64,000 nucleotides of DNA, taken from NCBI RefSeq assembly GCF_030546645.1, contig NZ_JAUOTO010000002.1, positions 1,116,001-1,180,000 on the forward strand, read 5' to 3'. Both the position numbers and the translations under genes were made by a program. Below are positions 1 to 7,835 of this stretch, piece after piece (position 1 is the stretch's first letter; every line of letters starts with the position of its first letter). The DNA is from Flavitalea plasmicola (GTDB lineage Bacteria; Bacteroidota; Bacteroidia; Chitinophagales; Chitinophagaceae). Below the pieces are notes generated by a model. That model made no database searches. It worked only from the letters and a program-made list of their open reading frames with translations, and was not told the DNA's origin.

Positions 1-2
1 CA

Positions 3-146
3 TCCCAAAAGCAAGAACTCATCCGCACGGTGTTCGATAACTCCCTCTATTACCAGGACCGCATCTATCGAACCCCTCACCTCATCCCGGAGCTGGCACA
101 CAACGCATTAATAATGAAGGAAAAACGCTTGCTTATACTCAATAAA
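3..146 (+). other. Coding-like stretch at left edge, possible gene end
   Basis: From base 3 this frame is open and shows the strong C/G third-base preference of the resident genes up to about base 110. It reads on through the ssrA terminator and antisense to the tmRNA until a stop at 311, which is unlikely for a real gene end. It may be the 3' end of a gene truncated or frameshifted near 110; another frame has tandem TAA TAA at 109-114. I do not recognise the product. Confidence 0.25.
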
Positions 147-149
147 AAA

Positions 150-173
150 GGGGATTCTCGTGAAAGAATCCCC
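150..173 (-). terminator. Rho-independent terminator of ssrA
   Basis: GGGGATTCT (150-158) pairs with AGAATCCCC (165-173) around a 6-base loop. Read on the minus strand the hairpin is followed by TTTTTTATT, and it begins six bases past the mature 3' end of the tmRNA. Confidence 0.9.
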
Positions 174-178
174 TTAAG

Positions 179-547
179 TGGAGCTGAGGGGAGTCGAACC
201 CCTGTCCAAACATCACCTCCAAAAGCTTTCTACATGCTTATTCCGGCATTAATTGTCGGGAAACAACAGGAACCGGACACACCGATTGTTTCCTTAGCTG
301 AATGGTCTTAAGCAGCAGTCACAGCCTTCTACTGCAGCATCCTGTTTTGTTTTGAGTCGGCGGCATAACGTGGGAACAGGCTAACCTGCTACGCGGCCCG
401 AATGACTATCTAATCACTGATTAGGCAGCCATGGCATACTGAGTATTGCCATTTGAAGTTTGAGTCTTCGAGATTAAAGTGCCGATTACACAAAGCACTG
501 CATGCTTACACCTTCAAAGATCTATGCTGTCAAAACCGGGCAGCCCC
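179..547 (-). ncRNA. ssrA: tmRNA (transfer-messenger RNA)
   Basis: The minus-strand 5' end GGGGCTG pairs with the 3' CAGCTCC to form the acceptor stem. The 5' end continues with the conserved GGTTTTGACAGC-like segment, and the 3' end carries the TpsiC arm with GGTTCGACTCC. CCA is not encoded. The tag reading frame ends at a TAA at 421-423, and its last residues read NGNTQYAMAA. The exact resume codon is not certain. The RNA rescues stalled ribosomes with SmpB and marks the nascent chain for proteolysis. The conserved ends and tRNA-like fold make the call firm. Confidence 0.95.
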
Positions 548-552
548 ATTAT

Positions 553-662
553 AAGCCACAAGCTGCGAGCTAATAGCTGCAAGCCTGAACCAACAAAATT
601 ACGAAAAAATTTAATAACTAGCAACTTCCTACTTGTAGCTTGAAGTTGAGGTTTGCAGCTAT
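553..662. repeat. Intergenic AGCTTGTAGCTTGCAGCT-type repeat, copy 1
   Basis: Degenerate units related to AGCTTGTAGCTTG and GCAGCT occur in opposite orientations (for example ACAAGCTGCGAGC near 559 and ACTTGTAGCTTGAAG near 631). The same motifs recur at 7756-7835 and, partially, at 18195-18215. They resemble dispersed REP-like intergenic repeats. Confidence 0.55.
594..601 (-). promoter_or_regulatory. Probable ssrA promoter, -7 box TAATTTTG
   Basis: A perfect match to the Bacteroidota -7 consensus TAnnTTTG lies on the minus strand 47 bases ahead of the mature tmRNA end. The precursor would carry a short leader for removal, normally by RNase P, and that leader contains half of an intergenic repeat. 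Confidence 0.6.
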
Positions 663-2023
663 TTCCTGAATATGCGGAATATATCCAGCCCCAAAGCATA
701 CGCCATCAGCGCAAACAACAATATCATCCCCACCATCTGCGCATATTCAATGAACTTATCGCTTGGTTTCCGCCCCGTCACCATTTCCACCAGCGTGAAG
801 AGGGCATGCCCTCCATCCAATGCGGGAATGGGCAACACGTTCATAAATGCCAGCAGGATGCTGAAAATTGCCGTCAGGGTCCAAAAGCTCTGCCAATCCC
901 ATACAGGCGGAAATACATTGGTAATGCTGATCACGCTGCCCAGCGAATCCTCCGGCTTCACCTCCTTTGAGGTGAACAATAATTTAAGATTGCGGATATA
1001 GTTGGTCAGGGTTTGGACGCTTTTCGCCACCCCGGCGGGAATAGCCTCTCCAAAGGAGTAGTTGATCTGCTTGTATCCCAGCACGTCTTCCGCATCTTTG
1101 GTGAACATGCCATAATTAATTCCTTTGATATGCGTGAGGCTCGTCCGGATCGTATCCTTTCCATTGCGCAGCACTGTGATGGGAACATTGGCAGGCGTCG
1201 CCTTGGCGGCGCTAAGTAATGCTTTGCTCATATCAAAATACCAGTAAGCCGGCATATTATTAAACGTCAGCACCGTATCTCCCTTCTGCAGGGCGGGGCC
1301 GTTCACTTTTGCATCCGGCAGGATGGAATCCACGATCATGGGATAACGTAAGTAGGTGAATCCCTGCAGCCTGTTCTTATTCAGCTGATTGATAAATCCT
1401 GCGGGGATCGCCAGTTCCATCCGCTGACCGTCCCGCTCGATCGTGATGCTCTTAGCCTCGTTCATGATGATCTCCGAACCGGTGGTCCCCACCCGTTCCA
1501 GGGGCTTACCGGCGACAGCGAGGATCTTATCCCCTTCCTGCATACCTATTTTGATCGCCAGGCTATCCACAGACACGCCATATTTCAACTTGCTGATAGG
1601 GATATACCGATCACCCCAGACCCACATGATCATAATAAAAATGACCAGCGCCAGGATCACATTCACCGTGACGCCCCCCAGCATGATGATCAGACGCTGC
1701 CAGGCCGGCTTGCTGCGGAACTCCCAGGGCTCGGGCGGCTTCTGCATCTGCTCCTTGTCCATACTTTCGTCGATCATGCCGGATATCTTCACATATCCGC
1801 CAAAGGGGATCCACCCCAGGCCATACTCGGTCTCTCCTATCTTCTTCTTGAAAAGAGAGAACCATGGGTTAAAGAAAAGATAGAACTTCTCCACCCGGCA
1901 TTTAAACCATCGGGCAGGGAAAAAATGCCCCGCCTCATGCAGCACCACCAGTATAGAAAACGATAAAATGAATTGCAGTACTTTTATGCCGACTGCTGAC
2001 CAATCAATTGCTAGTAGTATCAT
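659..2023 (-). CDS. rseP: RIP metalloprotease RseP (site-2 protease)
   Basis: An inner-membrane zinc protease of 454 residues, close to the usual RseP length. The catalytic HEAGH motif is at residues 29-33 inside the first hydrophobic segment. A central periplasmic part fits PDZ domains, and a C-terminal membrane segment carries the second zinc-site motif (PIPALDGGH). Family members cut anti-sigma factors or remnant signal peptides within the membrane. The gene lies 130 bp downstream of ispC on the same strand, an arrangement common in bacteria (lipid precursor and envelope genes together). Its 3' end runs into intergenic repeat sequence. Confidence 0.95.
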   Translation of the reverse strand: MILLAIDWSAVGIKVLQFILSFSILVVLHEAGHFFPARWFKCRVEKFYLFFNPWFSLFKKKIGETEYGLGWIPFGGYVKISGMIDESMDKEQMQKPPEPWEFRSKPAWQRLIIMLGGVTVNVILALVIFIMIMWVWGDRYIPISKLKYGVSVDSLAIKIGMQEGDKILAVAGKPLERVGTTGSEIIMNEAKSITIERDGQRMELAIPAGFINQLNKNRLQGFTYLRYPMIVDSILPDAKVNGPALQKGDTVLTFNNMPAYWYFDMSKALLSAAKATPANVPITVLRNGKDTIRTSLTHIKGINYGMFTKDAEDVLGYKQINYSFGEAIPAGVAKSVQTLTNYIRNLKLLFTSKEVKPEDSLGSVISITNVFPPVWDWQSFWTLTAIFSILLAFMNVLPIPALDGGHALFTLVEMVTGRKPSDKFIEYAQMVGMILLFALMAYALGLDIFRIFRK

Positions 2024-2153
2024 ATTGTCCAGAGACGCTCCGTAGGAGAGTGCTTTTTATAGATTTAAGAGACTTGCCAAATATCTGCTAATTTTCCCTT
2101 ATCAGACATCCGTCGAAAAAAAACAGGAAAAATTACATGACTTTAACTCCTTT

Positions 2154-3323
2154 TTACAGCTTTATCAGCGATGCCGCGAATTCCCGGGCCTCCCCGTCGC
2201 TTTCAAAATATTCATCCAGGGTGGGGTGCTCGATAAATGGCACCTGCTGCATCGTACGCTCCACCAGGTCCGTCATGTCGAGAAATCCGATACGATTGCG
2301 TAAGAATGCGAAGACCGCTATCTCATTAGCCGCATTCAGGATACAGGGAAGATTCCCCCCCTTGAACAGGGCGTCCGTGGCCAGGGTCAGGTTGCGGAAA
2401 GTCTTCACATCGGGCTCCTCGAAGGTCAATGTCCCCGGCTTACGGAAATCATAACGTGGGAAGTTGTTCGGAATACGCCTTGGAAAAGCCAGGGCATACT
2501 GTATAGGCAGCTTCATATCGGGCAGCCCCATCTGCGCCTTTATGGATCCATCCTCGAATTGGATCATACTGTGAATGATGCTTTGCGGATGGATGACCAC
2601 CTGCACCTGGTCCGGCTGCAGGTTGAAGAGCCATTTGGCTTCTATCATCTCCAAGCCCTTGTTCATCAACGTCGCGGAATCGATCGTGATCTTGGCCCCC
2701 ATGCTCCAGTTGGGATGCTGCAAAGCATGATCCCTTTTGACGTTTACGAGGAAATTAGGTTTTTTACCCAGGAAAGGTCCCCCGCTGGCGGTTAGCACGA
2801 TCTTCTCGATCCGGCTTCTCGTCTCCCCTACCAAACATTGAAAGATAGCCGAATGTTCGGAATCCACGGGAATGATAGGCGCCCGCTGCTCCAGCGCCTT
2901 CTTCATGACGATGTCCCCGGCTACCACCAGTGTCTCCTTATTGGCAAGCGCCACTGCCTTGCCGTTGTCGATGGCCCGTAAAGTGGGGCGAAGGCCGGCA
3001 AAACCTACAATGGCGGCCAGCATAATATCATAATTATCCATGGCAGCCACTTCTTCGATGGCCTGCTCCCCGCCGAATACCTTTATGGGGTGTGCCGCCA
3101 GCGCATCCTTTACCTTCGGATATTTCTTATCATCCCCTATGACGACGACATCAGGCTTGAAATGCAAGGCCTGCCGGATCAGCAGGTCTTCATTACTTTG
3201 CCCTGTCAGCACTTCTACGCTAAAGAGACCGGGATTGGCATCTATCACTTCCAGCGCCTGCCGCCCGATGGAGCCGGTGGAGCCGAATATGGCAACTCTT
3301 TTTTTTGTTACGCCGTTTGACAT
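2154..3323 (-). CDS. dxr: 1-deoxy-D-xylulose 5-phosphate reductoisomerase
   Basis: 389 residues, full length. It converts DXP to MEP with NADPH in the non-mevalonate isoprenoid pathway. The N-terminal NADPH-binding loop GSTGSIG is at residues 14-20. Further on are the conserved ANKETLV segment, the VDSEHSA metal/substrate segment, the LTASGGPF loop and HPNWSMG, followed by the C-terminal helical domain with HPQSIIHSM. The ATG at 3323 begins MSNGVTKKRVAIFGS, leaving only a couple of bases after the GH3-family gene, so the two are probably co-transcribed. Confidence 0.97.
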   Translation of the reverse strand: MSNGVTKKRVAIFGSTGSIGRQALEVIDANPGLFSVEVLTGQSNEDLLIRQALHFKPDVVVIGDDKKYPKVKDALAAHPIKVFGGEQAIEEVAAMDNYDIMLAAIVGFAGLRPTLRAIDNGKAVALANKETLVVAGDIVMKKALEQRAPIIPVDSEHSAIFQCLVGETRSRIEKIVLTASGGPFLGKKPNFLVNVKRDHALQHPNWSMGAKITIDSATLMNKGLEMIEAKWLFNLQPDQVQVVIHPQSIIHSMIQFEDGSIKAQMGLPDMKLPIQYALAFPRRIPNNFPRYDFRKPGTLTFEEPDVKTFRNLTLATDALFKGGNLPCILNAANEIAVFAFLRNRIGFLDMTDLVERTMQQVPFIEHPTLDEYFESDGEAREFAASLIKL

Positions 3324-3325
3324 TT

Positions 3326-4825
3326 TTACTCAATGTATTTTTCCAGTTCCCCTGCCAGTTTCCGGTCGTTGCTCAGCCGGGGCACTTTGTTCTGCCCCCC
3401 CAGCTTGCCTACCGATTTCATGTAATCGATGAACCCATTCTTTTTGACCGCCCGGATCTGCAGCGGCTGCAGGATATTTCCCGTGATCAGATCGTTGTAA
3501 TATATGTTTTTATTGCGTAGGTTCTCATCTACTTTTACAGCAAATTCATGAAGGTCGGACGGTTTACGCTCGAATTCGACAAACCACTCGTGATAGGACT
3601 TGCCTTCGCCCTGCTGTATCATAGGCGCTACCGTGAATTCCGTGATATGCAGCCCTGCTTCTTCGGCAGCTTTCATCAGACTGTATTCCACTTCCTCGCC
3701 GATGACATGTTCCCCGAAGGCGGAGATGAAATGTTTCGTCCTGCCCGTTACCACCAGCCTGTAAGGTTCCGTAGAGACAAATCTAACGGTGTCCCCAATA
3801 CTATAGCCCCAAAGGCCTGCATTGGTGCTCACCACCAGCGCATAGTTCTCTCCGGTCTTCACTTCCTTCAGGCTAAGCCGGACAGGGTTGTCCTTGCCAA
3901 ATTCATCCACAGGGATGAATTCAAAGAAAATACCGCTGTTTGTATTCAACAGCAGCCCCTCCCCGTCGGGAAGGTCCTGGAAGGCAAAAAAGCCTTCCGA
4001 GGCGGGAAAGGTCTCGATCGTATCGATTTTTTTCCCAATGCTTTCAAAAAGCTTGGCTTTATAGGGCTCGAAGTTCACCCCTCCATGCACCAGGACAGAG
4101 AAATTAGGGAAGATATCCTTCACAGGCTTGCCTGTTCGCTGGATGAGCCGGTCGAAATACATCTGCACCCATGGCGGAATGCCGCTGATCAGGGTCATAT
4201 CCTGGTTGATGGTCTCCTCTACGATCTTATCCAGCTTGGTCTCCCAATCTTCGATGCAGTTGGTCTCATAGGACGGCAACTGGTTGGTGCGCAAGTACCG
4301 CGGCACATGATGGTTGACGATCCCGCTGAGCCTGCCCGTGGGGACGCCAGCGATCCGCTCCAGCTCCGGAGACCCCGAAAGAAATATCATTTTACCGTCC
4401 GAGAAGGACATATTTCCCGTGGAAGCCATGTAGCACAGCAACGCATTCCTGGCCGTATTGATATGGTTCGATATAGAATCCTTGGAGATAGGGATGTATT
4501 TCACCCCGCTGGTAGTACCGGAAGTCTTGGCCAGGTAGATCGGCTTCCCCTGCCATAGTACATTGTGCTTTCCTTCCTTGATCTGCCCGATATAGCCCGC
4601 AAACTGCTCATAATCCCTCACAGGTACCGCCTGTTTGAACTCCTCGTACGTCTTTACCTCCCCCAGCCTGTGTTCCTCCCCAAAAACCGTTTTGCTGCCC
4701 ACCCGCAGCAGCTCCTTTAAGATCGCCTCCTGGTCGCTAACCGCCGTCAACATCCCTTTTTGGATACTCTTATATATATATGAAGCAAAAGGCCTGGCAA
4801 GAAGTGATTTGATCTTCATGTTCAT
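3326..4825 (-). CDS. GH3 auxin-responsive promoter family protein (adenylating enzyme)
   Basis: A 499-residue GH3-superfamily protein. Plant members adenylate a carboxylic acid and join it to an amino acid, but the bacterial substrates are unknown. The ATP-binding loop appears as KTSGTTSG near residue 105, with later conserved segments NAGLWGYSIGD and EHVIGEEVEYS. The start is ATG at 4825 or the in-frame ATG two codons later. A perfect TAnnTTTG box lies immediately upstream, so the mRNA would have almost no leader. It is the first gene of a likely GH3-dxr-rseP operon. Confidence 0.9.
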   Translation of the reverse strand: MNMKIKSLLARPFASYIYKSIQKGMLTAVSDQEAILKELLRVGSKTVFGEEHRLGEVKTYEEFKQAVPVRDYEQFAGYIGQIKEGKHNVLWQGKPIYLAKTSGTTSGVKYIPISKDSISNHINTARNALLCYMASTGNMSFSDGKMIFLSGSPELERIAGVPTGRLSGIVNHHVPRYLRTNQLPSYETNCIEDWETKLDKIVEETINQDMTLISGIPPWVQMYFDRLIQRTGKPVKDIFPNFSVLVHGGVNFEPYKAKLFESIGKKIDTIETFPASEGFFAFQDLPDGEGLLLNTNSGIFFEFIPVDEFGKDNPVRLSLKEVKTGENYALVVSTNAGLWGYSIGDTVRFVSTEPYRLVVTGRTKHFISAFGEHVIGEEVEYSLMKAAEEAGLHITEFTVAPMIQQGEGKSYHEWFVEFERKPSDLHEFAVKVDENLRNKNIYYNDLITGNILQPLQIRAVKKNGFIDYMKSVGKLGGQNKVPRLSNDRKLAGELEKYIE

Positions 4826-4830
4826 GGCGG

Positions 4831-4838
4831 CAAACCTA
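4831..4838 (-). promoter_or_regulatory. Promoter -7 box TAGGTTTG for the GH3-dxr-rseP operon
   Basis: A perfect TAnnTTTG match lies on the minus strand, only 5 bases before the first ATG. Transcription from it would start at or just before the start codon, giving a leaderless or near-leaderless message. Confidence 0.55.
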
Positions 4839-5048
4839 CATCAAAATAATAAATGGGCAATAAAATGCGGGCCCACAGTCATCAGCCGCTCATTTTCAAC
4901 CACTTACCATAACCCACCCGAAACCCTCGAAAAAACGCTTTCCCTGTGGCCCAAACCCTTATCCACGCTATTTCCCGGTAAAACACCTAATTTTGTCCTT
5001 CCCGCCCTTTTTTTAGGCTATTCGTTCTTTTTTTCCCGGGATTTATCA

Positions 5049-5056
5049 TACCTTTG
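5049..5056 (+). promoter_or_regulatory. Promoter -7 box TACCTTTG for rplU-rpmA
   Basis: A perfect TAnnTTTG match lies 20 bases upstream of the rplU ATG in the intergenic region divergent from the GH3 gene. Confidence 0.7.
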
Positions 5057-5076
5057 CAGCCCAAATATTGTTTTTT

Positions 5077-5379
5077 ATGTTCGCAGTTGTAAAAATCGCC
5101 GGCCAGCAATTCAAGGTCCAAAAGGATCAAACTTTGTACGTTCCCCGCGTTGCAGGCAATGCAGGTGACAAAGTTGAATTCGCAGAAGTTCTTCTTGTAG
5201 ACGCAGACGGCACCCTGTCCGTAGGCAAGGACGTAAAAGCCACCATCAAGGCTGAGATCGTAGGTCACGTACAAGGTGACAAGGTCATCGCCTTCAAAAT
5301 GAAAAGAAGAAAGGGATTCCGCAAGAAACATGGTCATCGTACCCATTACACGAAGATCAAGATCAGCGATATCGCGTAA
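5077..5379 (+). CDS. rplU: 50S ribosomal protein L21
   Basis: 100 residues, matching the family length. The chosen start is the ATG at 5077, giving MFAVVKIAGQQFKV; an upstream in-frame TTG at 5068 would fall too close to the promoter. The C-terminal basic segment KMKRRKGFRKKHGHR is the typical L21 rRNA-binding tail. It is followed 44 bases later by rpmA, the usual rplU-rpmA order. Confidence 0.98.
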   Translation: MFAVVKIAGQQFKVQKDQTLYVPRVAGNAGDKVEFAEVLLVDADGTLSVGKDVKATIKAEIVGHVQGDKVIAFKMKRRKGFRKKHGHRTHYTKIKISDIA

Positions 5380-5423
5380 TCCAATCATTCATTACAGTAA
5401 TTAACTTTTGAAATTCCCAGATC

Positions 5424-5690
5424 ATGGCACATAAAAAAGGTGAAGGCAGTGTAAAGAACGGCCGCGACTCACAAAGCAAACGTTTAGGCGTAAAGATCTA
5501 CGGCGGTCAACCCGCTGTTGCCGGCAACATCATCGTTCGCCAACGCGGTACGCAATACCATCCTGGTAAGAACATCGGTGTCGGAAAAGATTTTACTTTG
5601 TTCGCACTCGCTGATGGCCTCGTTGAATTTAAGAAAGGAAAAGGTGATAAAACCTTCGTTAGTATCAATCAGGTTGAAGTAGGAGCTTAG
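5424..5690 (+). CDS. rpmA: 50S ribosomal protein L27
   Basis: 88 residues with the diagnostic N-terminus [16 protein letters not shown] and the RLGVK and [13 protein letters not shown] segments. The N-terminal tail of L27 reaches the peptidyl-transferase centre. There is no cleavable prepeptide as found in Firmicutes. A-run/T-run sequence right after the stop could form a weak terminator. Confidence 0.98.
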   Translation: MAHKKGEGSVKNGRDSQSKRLGVKIYGGQPAVAGNIIVRQRGTQYHPGKNIGVGKDFTLFALADGLVEFKKGKGDKTFVSINQVEVGA

Positions 5691-5791
5691 AAAAATTTTT
5701 TAACAAATCAAAAATTTTTTTTGGTTGTTTAAAAGATATTTCTATTTTTACTATTGTAAATTGATTTACTAACCAATTAAATTCAAAAACA

Positions 5792-5890
5792 ATGGCAACA
5801 GCAAAAAAAGCCGCTAAGAAGAAAGCAGCTCCAAAAAAGAAAGCAGCTCCGAAAAAGAAAGCCGCTAAGAAAGCTGCAAAAAAGAAATAG
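5792..5890 (+). CDS. Small Lys/Ala/Pro-rich histone H1-like protein
   Basis: A 32-residue gene (ATG 5792, TAG 5888-5890) made almost wholly of Lys and Ala with two APKKK units, like the C-terminal tail of histone H1. Such tails bind DNA non-specifically, so a nucleoid role is inferred. It has its own -7-like box TACTATTG at about 5749-5756 and a strong terminator behind it, so it is transcribed alone. The short length and repeats could make automated callers miss it. Confidence 0.75.
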   Translation: MATAKKAAKKKAAPKKKAAPKKKAAKKAAKKK

Positions 5891-5920
5891 TTCTTATTTC
5901 TTAGTTAGGCAGAAAATATC

Positions 5921-5949
5921 AAGTCCCGGAGAGATCCGGGACTTTTTCT
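5921..5949 (+). terminator. Rho-independent terminator after the histone-like gene
   Basis: AAGTCCCGG (5921-5929) pairs perfectly with CCGGGACTT (5936-5944) around a 6-base loop, followed by TTTCTTTT. Confidence 0.9.
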
Positions 5950-6056
5950 TTTATATCATCCGCTGAAACCCGTATCCGGCAAGGCTTTCAGCCCATGCCC
6001 TCTCCGATCCCACACAAATTCCTACCTTTAGCATTCATCCAACATCGATACATCTC

Positions 6057-7751
6057 ATGCCCGACAACTACTATATAGCCGACCAGTTCACGCTCCTTTC
6101 CAAGCTCATGGATATTCACGGAGAGAACTCGTTTAAGACCCGTTCTTACTCCTCCGCGGCCTTCGCCATCGAAAAACTCCCCGGCCAGCTGGCGGACATG
6201 GATCCCGCAAAATTCGTCTCGATCAAGGGAATTGGGGATGCCATCGGAAAAAAAATCACCCAAATCCTCGAAACAGGCGAATTACCCCTTTTACGGGAAT
6301 TTATCGGGCGGACACCCGTCGGCGTCATCGAAATGCTGCAGATAAAGGGACTTGGACCGAAAAAGATCGCCACTATATGGAAAGAGATGGGCATCGAGTC
6401 CATCGGAGAATTACTATACGCCTGCCAGGAAAATCGCCTCCTGCTCTATAAAGGCTTCGGAGAGAAAACACAAGCCAATACCCGTGAGACCATCGAATTC
6501 TACCTGCGCGCCCAGGGGAGCCACCTCTTTGCAGACGTAGAAGCCTTCGCATACATAGTAGATAAAGCCCTTAAGGAAACATTTCCCGAAGAACAATTTT
6601 CCTTCACAGGTGAATTCCGGCGTCAGCTCCCTGTAATAGACAGGCTGGAATGGATCACCACCGCGGAAGAAAAGCAGATCACAGCCTACTTCATCGCACA
6701 AGGATACAAACAGGAACAAGCTTCAGCCGGCCACAAGGTCGCCATTCATTATTTCCGCAGCCCGGAGGGCATCCTGATCAATGTTTATTTTCCCGAACCC
6801 GGCCATTTCTATTCCACCCTCTTCCATTTCAGCTGCTCCGATGAGTTTCGCGCTACCTGGCAGGCCGTGACCGGCAAGACCTACCTGGACCCGGGCGCCA
6901 GGAAATACATATCCGAAGAGGAGATCTTTGAGGAAGCCTCCCTTCCCTTCATCCCCGCCCCTGCCAGGGAACTGGAGGCAACGATCACACACGCCCGCCG
7001 CCAGCCTCTGCCTGCCCCCATCCAGCCGGAAGATATCAGGGCCATCATCCATAGCCACAGCACCTGGAGCGACGGCGGCCACTCCCTGGAAGAAATGGCC
7101 CGCGCCTGTATGTCCAAAGGTTTCGAATACCTCGTCATCAGCGATCACAGCAAGAGCGCCTTCTATGCTAATGGCCTCACAGAGGAAAGGATCAGGCAGC
7201 AACACCAGGAGATCGACGAGCTCAACAGGAAGCTGGCCCCCTTCGTCATCTTTAAGAGCATCGAATGCGATATTCTCAATGACGGCGCCCTCGACTACAC
7301 CGACAATATCCTCTCCACTTTCGACCTGGTCATTGCCTCTGTGCATTCCAATCTGAAGATGACTGAGGAAAAAGCCATGATGCGCCTGCTACGCGCCATC
7401 GAAAACCCCTATACTACGATCCTGGGGCATATGACAGGCCGGCTCCTGCTGAGCCGCCCCGGCTATCCCGTGAATCATAAGACCATCATCGACGCCTGCG
7501 CTGCCAACCATGTGGCGATCGAGCTCAATGCGCACCCCCGTCGCCTGGACATGGACTGGCGATGGATCGGCTATGCCCTGGAAAAAGGAGTGATGATCTC
7601 CATAGATCCCGACGCCCACTCCACTGAAGGTTATGCGGACATCCGGTATGGCGTGCTGGCCGCACAAAAAGCCATCCTCACGCCGGACAGGAACCTCAGC
7701 AGCTTTACCCTGCAGCAATTCCGGGAGTACCTTGCGCGGAGGAAGAAGTAG
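6057..7751 (+). CDS. polX: PolX-family protein: helix-hairpin-helix plus PHP phosphoesterase
   Basis: 564 residues, about the length of bacterial PolX. The N-terminal 8-kDa-like region has two helix-hairpin-helix motifs (IKGIGDAIGKKI and IKGLGPKKIA). The C-terminal PHP domain keeps its metal ligands in IIHSHSTWSDGG, VISDHS, ASVHSN, GHMTGR and IDPDAHS, so a 3'-5' exonuclease or phosphoesterase is expected. The polymerase nucleotidyltransferase motif, normally GS.RRGK..DID, reads GEFRRQLPVIDRLE, lacking the second motif Gly/Ser and a clear DxD. Polymerase activity is therefore doubtful. A TACCTTTA box (6023-6030) lies 27 bases upstream. Confidence 0.85.
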   Translation: MPDNYYIADQFTLLSKLMDIHGENSFKTRSYSSAAFAIEKLPGQLADMDPAKFVSIKGIGDAIGKKITQILETGELPLLREFIGRTPVGVIEMLQIKGLGPKKIATIWKEMGIESIGELLYACQENRLLLYKGFGEKTQANTRETIEFYLRAQGSHLFADVEAFAYIVDKALKETFPEEQFSFTGEFRRQLPVIDRLEWITTAEEKQITAYFIAQGYKQEQASAGHKVAIHYFRSPEGILINVYFPEPGHFYSTLFHFSCSDEFRATWQAVTGKTYLDPGARKYISEEEIFEEASLPFIPAPARELEATITHARRQPLPAPIQPEDIRAIIHSHSTWSDGGHSLEEMARACMSKGFEYLVISDHSKSAFYANGLTEERIRQQHQEIDELNRKLAPFVIFKSIECDILNDGALDYTDNILSTFDLVIASVHSNLKMTEEKAMMRLLRAIENPYTTILGHMTGRLLLSRPGYPVNHKTIIDACAANHVAIELNAHPRRLDMDWRWIGYALEKGVMISIDPDAHSTEGYADIRYGVLAAQKAILTPDRNLSSFTLQQFREYLARRKK

Positions 7752-7755
7752 CGGC

Positions 7756-7835
7756 AAGCGGCAAGCCTCAAGCTACAAGTCAGAAATACTTAGATGAACC
7801 TAGCTTGTAGCTTGCAGCTATCAGCTTGTAGCTCT
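7756..7835. repeat. Intergenic AGCTTGTAGCTTGCAGCT-type repeat, copy 2
   Basis: CAAGCCTCAAGCTACAAGT on the left and AGCTTGTAGCTTGCAGCT followed by CAGCTTGTAGCT on the right form an inverted arrangement between two convergent genes. The right arm runs into the 3' end of the histidine kinase gene and supplies its last codons (RATS-stop). Confidence 0.65.

Noticed and set aside
30-311. 93-residue frame over the tmRNA gene
   Set aside because: It reads through the ssrA terminator and antisense to the whole 3' part of the tmRNA. Only the first 110 bases or so look coding.
3548-4558. 336-residue frame antisense to the GH3-family gene
   Set aside because: Shadow of a well-supported gene on the opposite strand.
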